From Diplosphaera chodatii (Eukaryota > Chlorophyta > Trebouxiophyceae > Prasiolales > Stichococcaceae): DNA of 64,000 nucleotides. Numbering within the stretch: position 1 is the first letter of the stretch; every line of letters begins with the position of its first letter. Below, in pieces: positions 10,989 to 22,008 of this stretch. A program made the translations under genes and the position numbers. The notes below the pieces were generated by a model. It saw only the letters and a program-made list of their open reading frames with translations, was not told the DNA's origin and did no database searches. The stretch is from contig JAALGY010000004.1 in NCBI GenBank assembly GCA_032358165.1, positions 124,001 to 188,000 on the forward strand, in the 5' to 3' direction.

Positions 10989-13900
10989 ATGCCTCATTGC
11001 GCCTGTACGGTGATGCAGGGCTTCAGGGGCGGCACCAGCTTGCAGCGTGCGATGTCGACAGATGCCGATGTGCTGCCCGTCGGCCGGCACCAGCCGCGTT
11101 GGGTCGGCATCGTGGATGACACGGGCGGCGCCGACCTTCGGAACCCTTCCATGGACATGCTCAACCTCAACAACGCCAGCGCCGGCATGGACGACGTGGA
11201 CAAGCTGCTGCAGGTCTTCCAGCCAGGTGCGGCGGCCGTGCCCGGGTGGTTGCAACGATGCCCGTCGATTACCTGCCCCGGATCGCCGGTCACATGCACA
11301 GGTACTGCACCCGGATCCGATCCCATACCTCGCTGCGCTCACACCGCCGTCATACTTATGCAACTCACCCGCAGGCCAAGGCAGCTTCGACCTGCCGCAC
11401 GACCTGGCGATGGACTGGAACGTGGCGGACCTGCACACCTCCTCCGTGCCGGACGTGCCGCCCGTCAGCGGGCCGCTGCCCATGCCCATAGCCAGCATGT
11501 CGCAGCCGCAGCCCTTCGCGGGGCCCGTCAGCCGGCTGGGCTGCCTCTGGCACACGCCGGCGCCGCTGGCGCCGTCGGCCTCCACGCCGCCACTGTGGAC
11601 AACAAGGTATGGTGACGCTGTGGACGGCCAGGCCGGCGTGAGCGGCATGGGCGCCATGAGCACACAGCCCGCAATGTCGGCGGGCGCCCATGGGAAGCCG
11701 GGGAACCTGCGCCACCTGGGCGACAGCAGCGCCGCCACCAGATCTGCTGCCAGCCGGCTGCGCCCCAGCGTGCGCTCCGCCTCGGTGGGCGCCGACGGCG
11801 AGCGCCCGCTGTCCTCCTCCGACCTGGACCTGGGCCTGTCTGGCGCCAAGGCCAAGGAGCGCAACAGGTCAGGCGTCCCGCGCGCTGCGGCTTCTGCCGT
11901 CGCCATGTGCTGTGGCTCAGCTCCTTGCATGTGTCGCGTGGGTCCTGGCGCGTGACACATGGCGCACACTGCATCGCCACATGTCACTGCAGTCAGCGGA
12001 CATGGCGTCTTATTTGGCTCATGCTGTACGAGGTGCAGGCGCGCGCAGAAGCGCTTCCGGGAGCGACAGAAGGTGGCGCAGCAGGCGGCGGCGCAGCGGG
12101 TGGTGCAGCTGGAGGAGGCGCTGGCCCGGGTGGAGGTGGAGCGGTCGGAGCTCAGCCAGCGCCTCAAGGCCATGGCCTCCCTGCGTGGCGCCGATGCCCC
12201 TGGTGCCACGCCCCCAATATCTGTCGATGACCCACCAGAGGTGACGCCTGCTCATGCATAACGTGACTCTGATGTGGTGGAGGCAATGCCATCGGCACTG
12301 CCCAGCACGCATGGTTCCGCCCCCGTTTTGCGTGCGGGATGACTTCGAGGTCCAGTCGCTTGTCCTGCCTGTGCTGCAGCAGCAGGTGGAGGCGCCGGCC
12401 CCGTCGAGCCAGGGGCGGGTTCTGACGCTCTCGGTGCCGCAGGGCAGCGAGCGCCAGCTGACTGGCTCCGACATCGCCAAGCTGACCTGGGCCGAGTACA
12501 TTGGGGTGTACGAGGTAGCCAGTGCACTCCTGCAGCCGCTTGCATTCTGTCGGCACGCCAGTGAGCAGTGCTACAGCCAAATCGGGCCAGCTACTCTGCA
12601 ACGCATTTGGATCATAACTGATATCTCGTGGTTCTTGATGCTGTCAGTGATATACTGGTAGTGCTTTCCACGACACACATCACGTTCTAATATTGACATT
12701 GTGTTGGGTCTGCAGAGCTATCTGCAGGAGATGGCAGCCATGCTGCTGAAGGCGCGGGGCAATGGCGACTCGGCGGCAGGCCTGCGGCTGCAGCGCCTCT
12801 GCGTTGAACTGGTCAGCATTCCCTGCTGCAAAGAGCACATGGCGCCAGAACACATGGCACCAGACAACGTGTCTGCTGGGATGCACTGCAGCTGTGGCTC
12901 ACCTGCACCTCTTCGTGCCCCTGTAGACCGCCGTCACGGCGGCAAGCTTGGCGTGTGACCCAACAGCCGGGGGCCGGCTCCACTGCACACCGCTGATGTC
13001 GCAGCCAGACTCGGCCCCTCTGGCGCCACCTGACGGCAACTTCTGGCTCCGCATCACAGTGAGTCCTGTACACAGGCTTGTGCGCACGCCTAACCCATGC
13101 CAATCGGGCGGTTGATGTCTACTGCTGGGCTCACAGCTCGCTTGGGCGCCTGCCTTGGTGTGCAGGTGGCCTTGTGCTTGAGCCCGCAGCAGCGGCTCAA
13201 CTGCTTGCGGCTGCGCAGTGCGCACCTTCACAAGGTGCAGGACGTCATGCAGGATCGGTACCGCATCAACGATATGATGCAGTCCACGCTGCCCAGCTAC
13301 GACGCCGAGCTGCAGGCGGCCCGCCAGCACCTGCGAGCTCTGCAGGTGCGGACGCTGCGATGCTTCAGGCGGTACCATTTTGTGGGCACGGCTTGCAAAA
13401 CCCTGCAGACAGGCGCTGCATCCCACAACCAGCCGCAGCTCACACTGCACACCCCCAGCACACAGCTGCACCAGTGCCTACACCTTCGCAGGTGTCGGAG
13501 AACCTGCAGCGGAACCTGCGGCAGGAGCAGGGGCTGCAGCTGGAGCTGTTCACCGCCTTTTTCTCCCAGGCGAACACAGTCTGCAAACATGCAGCACACC
13601 GACTGCCCAGCCCGTGTCAAGTTGTGACGCCGTCGTCTGCGCTCACTGATCGCTGCCATCTGTGAACAGATGTCGATGTCGCTACTGTTGGACACCAATA
13701 CTCGTCAGGACCCTGCTGTGGTTCTGCAGGCCCTCACCCCCATCCAAATGGCGACAGCAGCCACGGAGTCCTACCCCTGGTGGCCTGACATCCTGGCCAT
13801 CCTGAACGCTGCCTGCGATGGTGTGCCGCGCCAGTTTCCAAGAGCGCGTCGTCCCACGGTCTGTGTGTTGTGTGTCAATGCTGATCGCATTGACCATCGT

Positions 13901-14002
13901 GAGGGTGTGGCATTGATGCGGTCTGCTCTGCTGCCGCAGGTCTGGAGTGAAGCGCACCACTTGCACATGATCCACCTATACAGCTTGCTGCTTCACCTCT
14001 GA
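10989..14002 (+). CDS. bZIP transcription factor with fungal AP-1-like basic region
   Basis: Exon 1 (MPHCACTVMQGF...) ends at the donor CAGCCAG|GTGCGG near 11226. Exon 2 starts GQGSFDLPHDLAMDW and ends KAKERN at a codon split AG|G. Exon 3 continues RRAQKRFRERQKVAQQ, giving the bZIP signature N-x7-R (ERNRRAQKRFRER), then a zipper, LEEALARVEVERSEL. Later exons (about 12393-12514, 12716-12810, 12930-13059, 13166-13345, 13495-13569, 13669-13830) read GRVLTLSVPQGSERQ, SYLQEMAAMLLKARG, NFWLRITVALCLSPQQRL and finally LTPIQMATAATESYPWWPDI. Long C-terminal regions of this kind, with a Ser-Pro-Gln-Gln helix and an SYPWWPD-like motif, occur in other green-algal bZIPs. NRRAQKRFRERQ resembles Pap1/Yap1 basic regions more than plant ones. 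One intron appears to use a GC donor (TCCCAG|GCGAAC). The last exon is uncertain: either VWSEAHHLHMIHLYS with stop at 14000-14002, or a later segment (LQQPQLATQQLRHIYYERRR) at 14038-14112. Nuclear DNA binding is inferred from the family. Confidence 0.82.
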
Positions 14003-14737
14003 GGCCGGCACAGCCTGCCCCATGTGCTGCATCGTCAGCTGCAGCAGCCGCAGCTGGCAACCCAGCAGCTACGACACATCTACTACGAGCGCAGACGTCA
14101 GACGCCGAGGTGAAGCTCTTTGCATCTCTCTGCACAGGGAACGTCATGTTGCGTGAGGCAGGAGGCAGCATCAGGCATAGCAAATTATTCACACAAGGTG
14201 CAACATCTGAAGTGCAGCCCAGTACGGTAGCTGGCCTGCAGCTTCTCACTTCGATTTGCTTCTGGCTTCCCAGATAATTGGGTGCGACCAAGGCTTGGCG
14301 TAGCATCCAGGCGGCATCGGCGCCGCAATTCCCACCCGGCGAGTCTTGTGAACCATATCCTGCGGCAACCTCAGCTGTGTGGGGACCGAATGCCGCCCTG
14401 GATCGCGCATGCTGGGCGCAACGACCTTGCTTCCTGATTGGTCCTTCGTCGACACTGCAAGTGCGGCCCCCGACCCGCCCAGAGAGCTGTTCGCGCTGCA
14501 TGTCCAGTGACAGAGGCAGATGAACTCTGAGCTTGCACCCTTCACCACCAGCTGCACTTCGGCAGCCTGCTCCAGGCACGGTGCATCGAACGTAACAGCG
14601 ATCAACACATGCGTAATCACCACATATGCTAGGAAGCGGTCTCCTGCTATTAGCAATCCTGCAAAGATATCTGGCACTGGGCAGCAAACAGATGGGGTCA
14701 ACAACTCTATGCAGGCTGTCTATGGGAACAGCTCCGG

Positions 14738-15388
14738 ATGGAGCACCAACATGAAGGTCGAGGCTGCACTTGGCGTCAGCGACACTGCCACCGCATGTTT
14801 CGAGGCCTGGGAGGCGCACCAGCAGCATGCAACGCACGCCGCAGCCGCCGCCGCTCAGCATCGTTTCAAGTGGCAGGAAGCGCAGGCACGGCAGGCGGAG
14901 CAGCAGCGGCAGCAGCTTGCTGCATTCATGGCGGATTGGCAGCAGTGATGGCGGCCCGCAGCAGCGGCTGGGCGACTTCACTCGTGCAACGGCGGAACAG
15001 CCGCGGCGCCCTCTGGGCTGTGCCGCAGAGCCGGGTGCCATCGCCATCAATGGCCATCAACGAGGTGCAGGCTGCCTGGCACACACTGAAGGGCGTCTGG
15101 CAGCGCATCTCAGGGGCAGTCATGCTGCAGAGCCCAGTGCCATCGCCGTCAATGACCGATACCAAGGTGCAGGCCGCATGCAGCACGCTGAAGGCGCTTC
15201 TGGCAGCGGCTCCTGGCGGCGGCGGCAGACGGCAGCCTGCTGCCGGGCTTCAGCCGCGCGAAGTCATACGCGCCCTCAGATCTGATCGGCCATGCCAGGC
15301 GGTTGGCGAAGGGCGGCACTGGCGGCGCCAAGTGGCTGCAGGTCCGGCTGCTAGTCGTCCCTGGTGTGGGCCGAGGCAGCAGAGGTAG
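14738..15388 (+). CDS. Possible small Ala/Gln-rich coiled-coil protein, unrecognised
   Basis: Several overlapping open frames of coding-like composition occur here, and I cannot choose one with certainty. In one frame the segment just before 14948 is a helix rich in Gln, Ala and charged residues (RFKWQEAQARQAEQQRQQL), ending FMADWQQ and a stop. In another frame (14738-15388) two 34-residue repeats begin VPSPSMAINEVQAA and VPSPSMTDTKVQAA. A third frame reads GSLLPGFSRAKSYAPSDLIG near 15232-15290. Further on, AIVELPLDEDKMMSLPMDD (about 15440-15500) follows a plausible acceptor. Together these may be exons of one small nuclear protein, or a decaying fragment. No family is recognised. Confidence 0.3.
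   Translation: MEHQHEGRGCTWRQRHCHRMFRGLGGAPAACNARRSRRRSASFQVAGSAGTAGGAAAAAACCIHGGLAAVMAARSSGWATSLVQRRNSRGALWAVPQSRVPSPSMAINEVQAAWHTLKGVWQRISGAVMLQSPVPSPSMTDTKVQAACSTLKALLAAAPGGGGRRQPAAGLQPREVIRALRSDRPCQAVGEGRHWRRQVAAGPAASRPWCGPRQQR
15021..15212 (+). repeat. 102-bp direct repeat, two copies
   Basis: Copies at 15021-15110 and 15123-15212 are offset by 102 bp, exactly 34 codons. Both run from TGC[CT]GCAGAGCC through GTGCCATCGCC and AGGTGCAGGC to CTGAAGG and CTGGCAGCG. They differ at scattered positions, many of them synonymous in one frame, which suggests the repeat was coding when duplicated. Confidence 0.75.
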
Positions 15389-16554
15389 CGTACGCTCACA
15401 ATTGCCGGGACGCCGCTGCTGCCTGCAGATCTTGATCCGCTTGCGATTGTGGAGCTGCCGCTGGATGAGGACAAAATGATGTCCCTGCCTATGGATGACA
15501 CATCTGCATCCTGCCTCTGTACTGCTATTCCAAGCTGCAGTCTGAGGGACAACTGGTTGCAGGAAAGTCCGTGTTGTGTGAACCAATGCTGTAAGGTGGG
15601 GGAAAATAGTTGTGCTGGTGAATGCTGCTGCTGACGATCAGAGTGCTTGCACATCAAAATCTCCAAGCAGGAGCCTGCTCACCATGCAGCCAGTCTGGCG
15701 GGTGCGTGACTATGTCGCAGCTACGGTATTCCCAGCATGTGTTGCCATGTGGGTGCAGACCATTGGCACGATGCACCTTTCAACAAAGACATTGCTTACC
15801 AGCGTGATTGTACGGGATCACCATCAGCTACCGAGACCCACATTGCCGAGCAGGAATGCACGACAACAGATGGTCTCGTGTAGCATCTGTCCCTGCTGAA
15901 CCGTTCAACTGATCACAGGATGAGTCTATCACATGATACCCGCCCTGAGGTGACGTGCAGCTGACAGCCTGGCAACCACTGCACCTCGCCTATACAGCGA
16001 AGGCGCTCGCTTCACCTCTTGATCCATAATACAACTTATTGCTGCAACTGTTTGAGGTCGCATCGGCCTGTCGCAGACTGAACGATCATTAACAACCTAC
16101 ACACAGACTGTGATACCTCTCAACCCCATCTGCGGTTCCATCGCTTCAGCTGCTGCCGTGCGCCTGTCGCATCTGGAGCCTGCAAACTGCCTACCAGTAT
16201 TGTGCTTTACAGTCCACAGACCCTGCCCGTCACCTGTCACCTGCTGTCAGGTTAGATGTTCGACAACTGCAGTGCTGCTGCCATGCATGATGGCTGTGCT
16301 GCATGTATGTCCCGTCTCAGACAGCGGATCATCTCTATGGTTTTAGTAAGCAGTAATATGTGGTTGCTGCTGTGCGTGGTGCGTCCTGGGCAGTGCAGTC
16401 CGCAGGTTGTGATCATGTATGGGCATGATCTCCATGCATGAGCACATGCTGCATGCAGTACACACACACCGACTGTTATGCTATGATGTTGGTTGGTCAC
16501 GCAGGTGTTCGTGACCACCCTGCCCAGCGCAAAGTCCTATACGACAGGCCGACC

Positions 16555-19500
16555 ATGCTTGCAGAGAGGCGGCGACGTTTGCGCCAGTGCCGCAGCAGGT
16601 CTGCATTTTCGCTTCCTTGCCTGTCCCAGTCCGGCAGCAGTGACAGCGGTCGCAGCCCTGGCGGTGAGAACACCAGTGCTACAGGCAAATCCACAAGGGA
16701 AGACGGTGCCCAGCGGCCAGGAGCGGCGTCAGCGACAGCAATTGCTGCACCAATTGCAACCCCAGCAAGTAGTGGCACAACCTGGCAGCCGACAGGCAAC
16801 GTGACGCCGCCAGCAAGCCCTGTTGCATCAGCTCGAAAGGCGATTAACCAGGTACCGTCCGTGTTGGCATTGCATCCGTGTGGTATGCATGCAGAGTATG
16901 TTGATCAAGAGAACACCAACACCCAAAGCACCTCATGCTCAGCAGCTCATGTGTCTAAACCCAAGGAGTGCGGACTGCAGGCGGCAGCGCATGCAGTCGA
17001 TCTGGAAGGCCCGCAGGTGTTCATTGCGCATGCTGGCGAGCAGAAGCAGGAGTTTGTGGACGTACTACGCGTGCTGCTCAGCGACATGCACGCTCTGGAT
17101 GTCTTTGTTGACGAGTGGAGCCTGCGGCCTGACGATGATGCGCTACCTGTCATCCAACACAACCTGCGTGCTGCAGCCGTTGGTGAGGCTCGTTGATCAG
17201 CTGCAGCTGCTGCCCAATGCCTTCAAATCATGAGTTGCAGCGCAAAGCCGAGTCACATGCCCATGGCTGCTGCATGACAACACAGCATTCCACATATGCT
17301 GTCCTGGCAAGCTGGTGCATTGTTCACCCTGACGGTTGGCTATGCTGGAGCTGGCATAAGCTGTGTCATAGGGTGTACTGCTGCCTTCGCTGCAGTGGTG
17401 GTGGTGTTGTCGCGCCACTTTGTGCGCAAGGAGTACCCCATGAAGGAGGTGCGCCAGATCATGACGCAGCGGGAGGCCGGCAGCGGGCAGCGGCTGTGCA
17501 TCGTGCTACACGACATCACCTACGAGGAGTGCAGCCAGCACGTGCTCCGCGAGTACGCCGCTGACCTGGAGAAGCTGCTGGACATCACCGCACTGCGCCC
17601 CGATCAGGTGCGTGCTGAATCTGCCCAGTCCCCCGCACAATCTCAAGCAGCCCGCCCTCACTCCTCCCCACCTCGACACTGTCTGGCGTGGCCAGGATTA
17701 CGGTGGTCTGACCGTGGATACAGCCCTCAGCATTGTGGCAATGGCTCACAGCTCATGCTGTCCACACTACGCAGGCCCGCCACTTCCACGGTGTGGAAGC
17801 CCTGCGTGCCGTGGACGTCGTGGTCGCGCTGCTGGTTGCTGCCGGCCAGCTCCCGGACGACTACGGCGCCGCCAATTGCAACCAGCTGCCGCGGCCGCCG
17901 CCGTTGCTGGGCCGTGAGCGAGTGCTGTCGAGGGTGCAGGAGGCCCTGCAGCGCGAGCGGCTGCTGATCGTTGTCGGCGGGCCGGGCGAAGGCAAGAGCG
18001 CTGTGGCGGCAGAGGCCGCACACCGCATGAGTGATGCGCACCTTCTGCCTGGAGGCATCTTCGCAGTGGACCTGGCTGCCACCACCGCCACGGCTGCAGG
18101 TGGGCTGCGACATATGCCACACAATACCATCGTTTGTGCGTGACTGCTGTGACGTATGGCGGTGCATGTGCGTGACAGACTCCACTGGCTGCTGCAAGGC
18201 GCATTTGGGTGGCTGCATGCAGGCGGCAAGATGGCTTTGTCGGGCCACATCGCAGATCAGTTGGCGGCGGCATGCAGCACAGTGAAGGTGAGCGGGCCTG
18301 CAGCAACAGATGCAGGTGAAGGGTCATGCTTGGAGCACCACTCTCAAGATGCTCATGACGCTCGCCAGAAGCATTTCAGTCAATGTGGTCATCGAAACAT
18401 CCCGTTCAGGGAGCTTGGCGGCTCGCAACCGAAGGCAGCTGGAAGCAGATGTTGCTGTGGCTGAGGAGGTCCTGCAAACCGTTGCTCGTGGTGCTGGAGA
18501 ATGCAGAGCACGCGCTGCATGATCCCTCCAGCAGCAAGGCAAGCTCCATTACAGCGACTGCCTGCACAGTGGCTACTCGTGCTTCGTAGGCTTGTTGCAT
18601 GAGGTGTGGCAGTGTGGGACTGCCTGATGCCAGATACTTGCCCCCTTTGCGGCTGCCCTTGCATCCTGCATCAAAGGGCATGACGCTTTCACTGTGAATC
18701 TGCAGACGCTGCTGGAGCTGGTTGGGGAGATGCATGGCTGCCTGAGGGTCACCATGGTCATCACATCGCGCGTCATGCCCGTCTGTCAGCACGTGCTCCT
18801 GACACTGCCGCCTCTCGACGCGGACAGCGCCGTCAGCCTGCTCCTGCGGCACTGCGGCCTGCAAACGGACGCGCTGCACGCGGACGGCGCCAGCCGGCTG
18901 GCGCAGCTCTGCAGCTGCAATGCGCTGCTGCTGCGTGTGCTTGGTACCATGCTGGCCACCAACAACCTTCCGCTGGAGGTGGGCAGTTGCAATCGGAATG
19001 TGCGCGGCAAGCATAGCACGATCTGTGCACCACCTGCTCTACCAGAGTGAGCAGAGGGCACACCGTCCAATGCCTGACATGTGCTGAATGAGTGTGACGC
19101 TGGGTCTGCCTCAGGATGTGCTGAAGACAGCCGAGGCTGGAGGCCCCCTCAGCGTGCAGCAGGGCGGGCCGCGCCGCGACCTGGACATTGGCCGGGTGTT
19201 CGCCTGGATCACAGACCACCTGCAGCCGGCGCAGCTGCAGGCGCTGTGCGCGCTCTCGCTATTCAGGTCACCCCTCTGAGCAGCGCACCAGAGTTCTTCG
19301 CGCGTATGGTGGCAGCAGCATGCTCCAGCGATCAGAGCTTAGCGGGTTTGCCCGTGCAGACACAAGTAGTACTGCAACACCCTAAGGCCTCGTGCTGCCT
19401 GCAGGGGCAGCTTCAGCAAGGACGCAGCCATGGCGATGTTGCAGCAAGGCACAGTGCCAGCTGCGACGATACTGAGCAGGGTCACGCAGCAGCTGCAGAG

Positions 19501-22008
19501 AATGCGGTAAGGCGCTGGCAGGATCTTGAAGCACACACAGCATCCTTGTGCATGAGCGTCCGTGCACCGCTGCTGTTGTGAGGCAGGCAGGCAGCAGAGT
19601 CCTGTGCTCATCCTGCGTCCAGGCGCACATCGAGCGACGAGGCGGGCGGGCCGGAGCAGCAGGCACGCGACAAGGCCTCCGCGCTGCTGCAGGACCTCGC
19701 AGACGCGTCGCTGCTGGCGCTCGCCTCGCCTGCAAGCGCCCGCGTGCACCGCTTTGCGCTGCACCCGCTGGTGTGGGACTTCGCCGGGCGCGCGCGGCGC
19801 GCGCAGCCCTGGGCGCAGCAGCTCGCTGCCTTTGAGGCGTTTCTGGCCTGGATGCTGGCCTTTGGCCACCGCCTGGCCCAGAGCCAGCCCGGCGGCGGCA
19901 GCCCGGCGGAGGTCGTGGCTGTGACACAGCTGCTGGCGGATGAGCTGCCCAACGTTGGCGCCCTGGCGGCGCAGCTGAACTCCCCTGCGTTAGCTTCGGC
20001 AGTACAAACGGAGCACAAGCTCAGCAGGCTAGAGGCGCTGGCGGGCACGCTGCAGCTGTTCGGGCAGTGCACCGCCGCCGCCAAGCTGCTCAGGCCGGTC
20101 TTTGCTGCACGGCAGCGGCTGCAGGGCCCGGCGCACCCGGCCACGCTGAACAGCGGCAACATGCTGGCGGTGGAGCTGCTGCGGCTGGGGCAGTACACCG
20201 AGGGGGCCCGCATGCTGCGGCGGCTGCTGCGGCTGTCGGAGGTGGCGCTGGGGCGCGAGCACCCGGGCACGCTGCTCATCATGAGCAACATCGCGGAGCA
20301 GCTGCGGTGGGAGGGCCGCATGGCGGAGGCGGCGGCGCAGTACCGCGCGACATGGGAGCTGCAGCGGCGTGTGCTGGGGAAGGACCACCCGGACACGCTG
20401 TGCAGCCTGGAGGGCATGGCCACGGCGCAGGGGGAGCTGGGCCGCGACGCCGACGCCCTGCACGTGCACACCCAGGTGTTGACGGCGCGCCAAGCGGCGC
20501 TCGGCCCGCAGCACCGCCGCACGCTGGCCAGCCTGCAGAGCGTGGCGGACCAGCTGGAGCAGCTGGGGCGGCGCGCCGAGGCGGTCGAGCACCACCGCAG
20601 CGTGCTGCGCTGCATGCAGCGCGTGGACGGCTCAGCGCACCATGACAGCGTGGGCGCCGCCGCGCGGCTCGCGCAGGCGCTGTGGCGGCTGGGGCGCCGC
20701 GCGGAGGCGCAGACCCTGCTGCAGCAGATGCTGGACGTGCAGCGGCGCCGCACGGGCCCCGAGGACCCCCACACGCTCAGCGCCACACGCAGCCTGACGC
20801 GCGCCCTCAGCGAGATGGGCGAGCACGAACAAGCGGCGACGCAGCTCCGGGCCATGGTCGTAGGCATGGTCCGAGTGCACGGCCCGGAGCACCCGGACAC
20901 CCTCGACGGCATGTACGACCTGGCGAGGCAGGTGGGGAAGCTGGGCGACCACGCCGGGTCGCTGGAGCAGCACCGGCGCGTGCTGGCGCTCAGGCAGAAG
21001 TCCCTGAGCCTGCGGCACCCGCACACGCTCTGCAGCATGCACCAGATAGCCATACAGCTGGGGCGGCTCGGGCAGCACGCCGAGGCGGCGGCGCTGCATC
21101 AGCGGGTGCTGCAGGCGGCCCAGCGTGTGCTCGGCTGCCGGCACCCCGACACGCTCGGCGCCATGCAGGAAACGGCAGAGCAGCTGGCCGCCCTGGCGGA
21201 GCAGCCTGAGGCGGCGCAGCAGTACTGGCAAGCGCTGCAGGCAGTCATGCAGGACTACCCTGAGCCTTGCAAGCAGCTGGAGACAGCAGCCTCCAGTGAT
21301 GCAGACGCCCTGGCAGACGAGCTGCACGGGCTGGGACTGCACGCGGAGGCGGCAGCGCAGCAGCAGGATCTGTCGCACGCCGTGCCATCATCGTCACAGC
21401 CTGAGCAGCCTGTTGCTCTGGCCAGCTTGGCCGCGCTGGCAGAGCAGCACGCGAGCCTCGGGAGGCCGGAGCAGGCGGCGCAGGTGCTGCAGCAGGCCCT
21501 GCCCCTAATGCGCCGCGAGCTGGGACCCGGGGACCCGCTCACGCTGCGCAGCGCCGCCAGCCTGGCCCGGCAGCTGTGCCAGCTTGGGCAACTTGCTGAG
21601 GCGGCGGAGCAGCTGGAGGACGCACGGCAGGGGGCAGTGCTCCAGTTGCAGGCTGAGGAGGTGAGCCAAGTCTGTAGCGTTGCACCTGGTAGTCTGGGCA
21701 GGATTTGATACAAGCTTGTAAGCTGTCAGCAGCCCACGAGCAATCGTGGTAGCCCACGACTGGCTGCCCAATTATGAGGCAGCACAATCAAAAGCTGGTT
21801 TTGCTCCGAACTGCATCGCACATCCCATGCTGACAGTGGCTAAGCTGACCTTGACGGCCGCCCCACAGTGGTAGGCTGACAAGGCTGCAAGCTGCATGCC
21901 AAGTGCTGCCACAGATGAACCGACTGACAGTGGTCCACCCCTGTGCAGGGCAACGTGCAGGAGGAGCTACCTCCTGGTGATGCACGGGCAGGGAGCACCG
22001 ATTCCTGA
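16555..22008 (+). CDS. NLR3: TIR/NB-ARC/TPR STAND receptor
   Basis: The longest of the three paralogues. Exons: 16555-17182, 17396-17607, 17774-18099, 18223-18287, 18410-18538, 18706-18978, 19115-19266, 19404-19506, 19623-21660 and a last exon 21949-22008 (GNVQEELPPGDARAG, stop 22006-22008). An N-terminal Ser/Thr/Pro/Ala-rich extension of about 155 residues precedes the TIR. TIR: QVFIAHAGEQKQEF, VFVDEWSLRPDDDA, VVVLSRHFVRKEYPMKEVRQ (putative catalytic Glu codon 17446-17448). NB-ARC: Walker A GGPGEGKSAVAAEA, Walker B-like LLVVLENAEH, LCSCNALLLRVLGT, and ALHPLVWDFAGRAR as the MHD equivalent. The large exon 9 encodes about ten 42-residue kinesin-light-chain-like TPRs. The intron after exon 5 has a GC donor (AGCAAG|GCAAGC). 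In STAND proteins the C-terminal repeats hold the switch closed and bind ligand, so this is the likely sensor. ATG 16555 is the first Met of the basic MLAERRRRLRQ stretch; ATG 16438 is also in frame. TGTAA is at 22574-22578. Confidence 0.88.
20095..21590 (+). repeat. TPR array of NLR3 (about ten 42-residue units)
   Basis: Successive units carry a signature of the form G..HP.TL: GPAHPATL, GREHPGTL, GKDHPDTL, GPQHRRTL, GSAHHDSV, GPEDPHTL, GPEHPDTL, SLRHPHTL and GCRHPDTL. After a degenerate spacer the last is GPGDPLTL. Each is preceded by LG...EA...(8-10)...R helices, as in TPR_10/TPR_12 families. All units lie in one uninterrupted exon, unlike the multi-exon TIR and NB-ARC parts. Confidence 0.88.

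Larger units (their letters stand above)
14003..16554. other. Poorly resolved region between bZIP and NLR3
   Basis: It holds one possible small gene (about 14738-15440, listed separately), a 102-bp direct repeat, and AT-richer non-coding-looking sequence from about 15600 to 16440 with no exon I can support. A possible extra bZIP exon lies at 14038-14112. The NLR3 promoter must lie in the last few hundred bases. The stretch just before ATG 16555 is also open (TTLPSAKSYTTGRPC), so an upstream NLR3 exon is possible. Confidence 0.4.

Noticed and set aside
10875..12209. 444-codon minus-strand open frame
   Set aside because: Antisense to the bZIP exons, which have a clear basic region, zipper and splice phases on the plus strand.
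19608..21053. 481-codon minus-strand open frame
   Set aside because: It lies exactly opposite the NLR3 TPR exon; its Ser/Arg/Cys-rich product is the usual antisense shadow of GC-rich coding DNA.
3977..22008. Bacterial contamination or recent bacterial transfer of the TIR-STAND genes
   Set aside because: The genes have many spliceosomal introns with the same splice signals and base composition as the neighbouring photosynthesis and wall genes.
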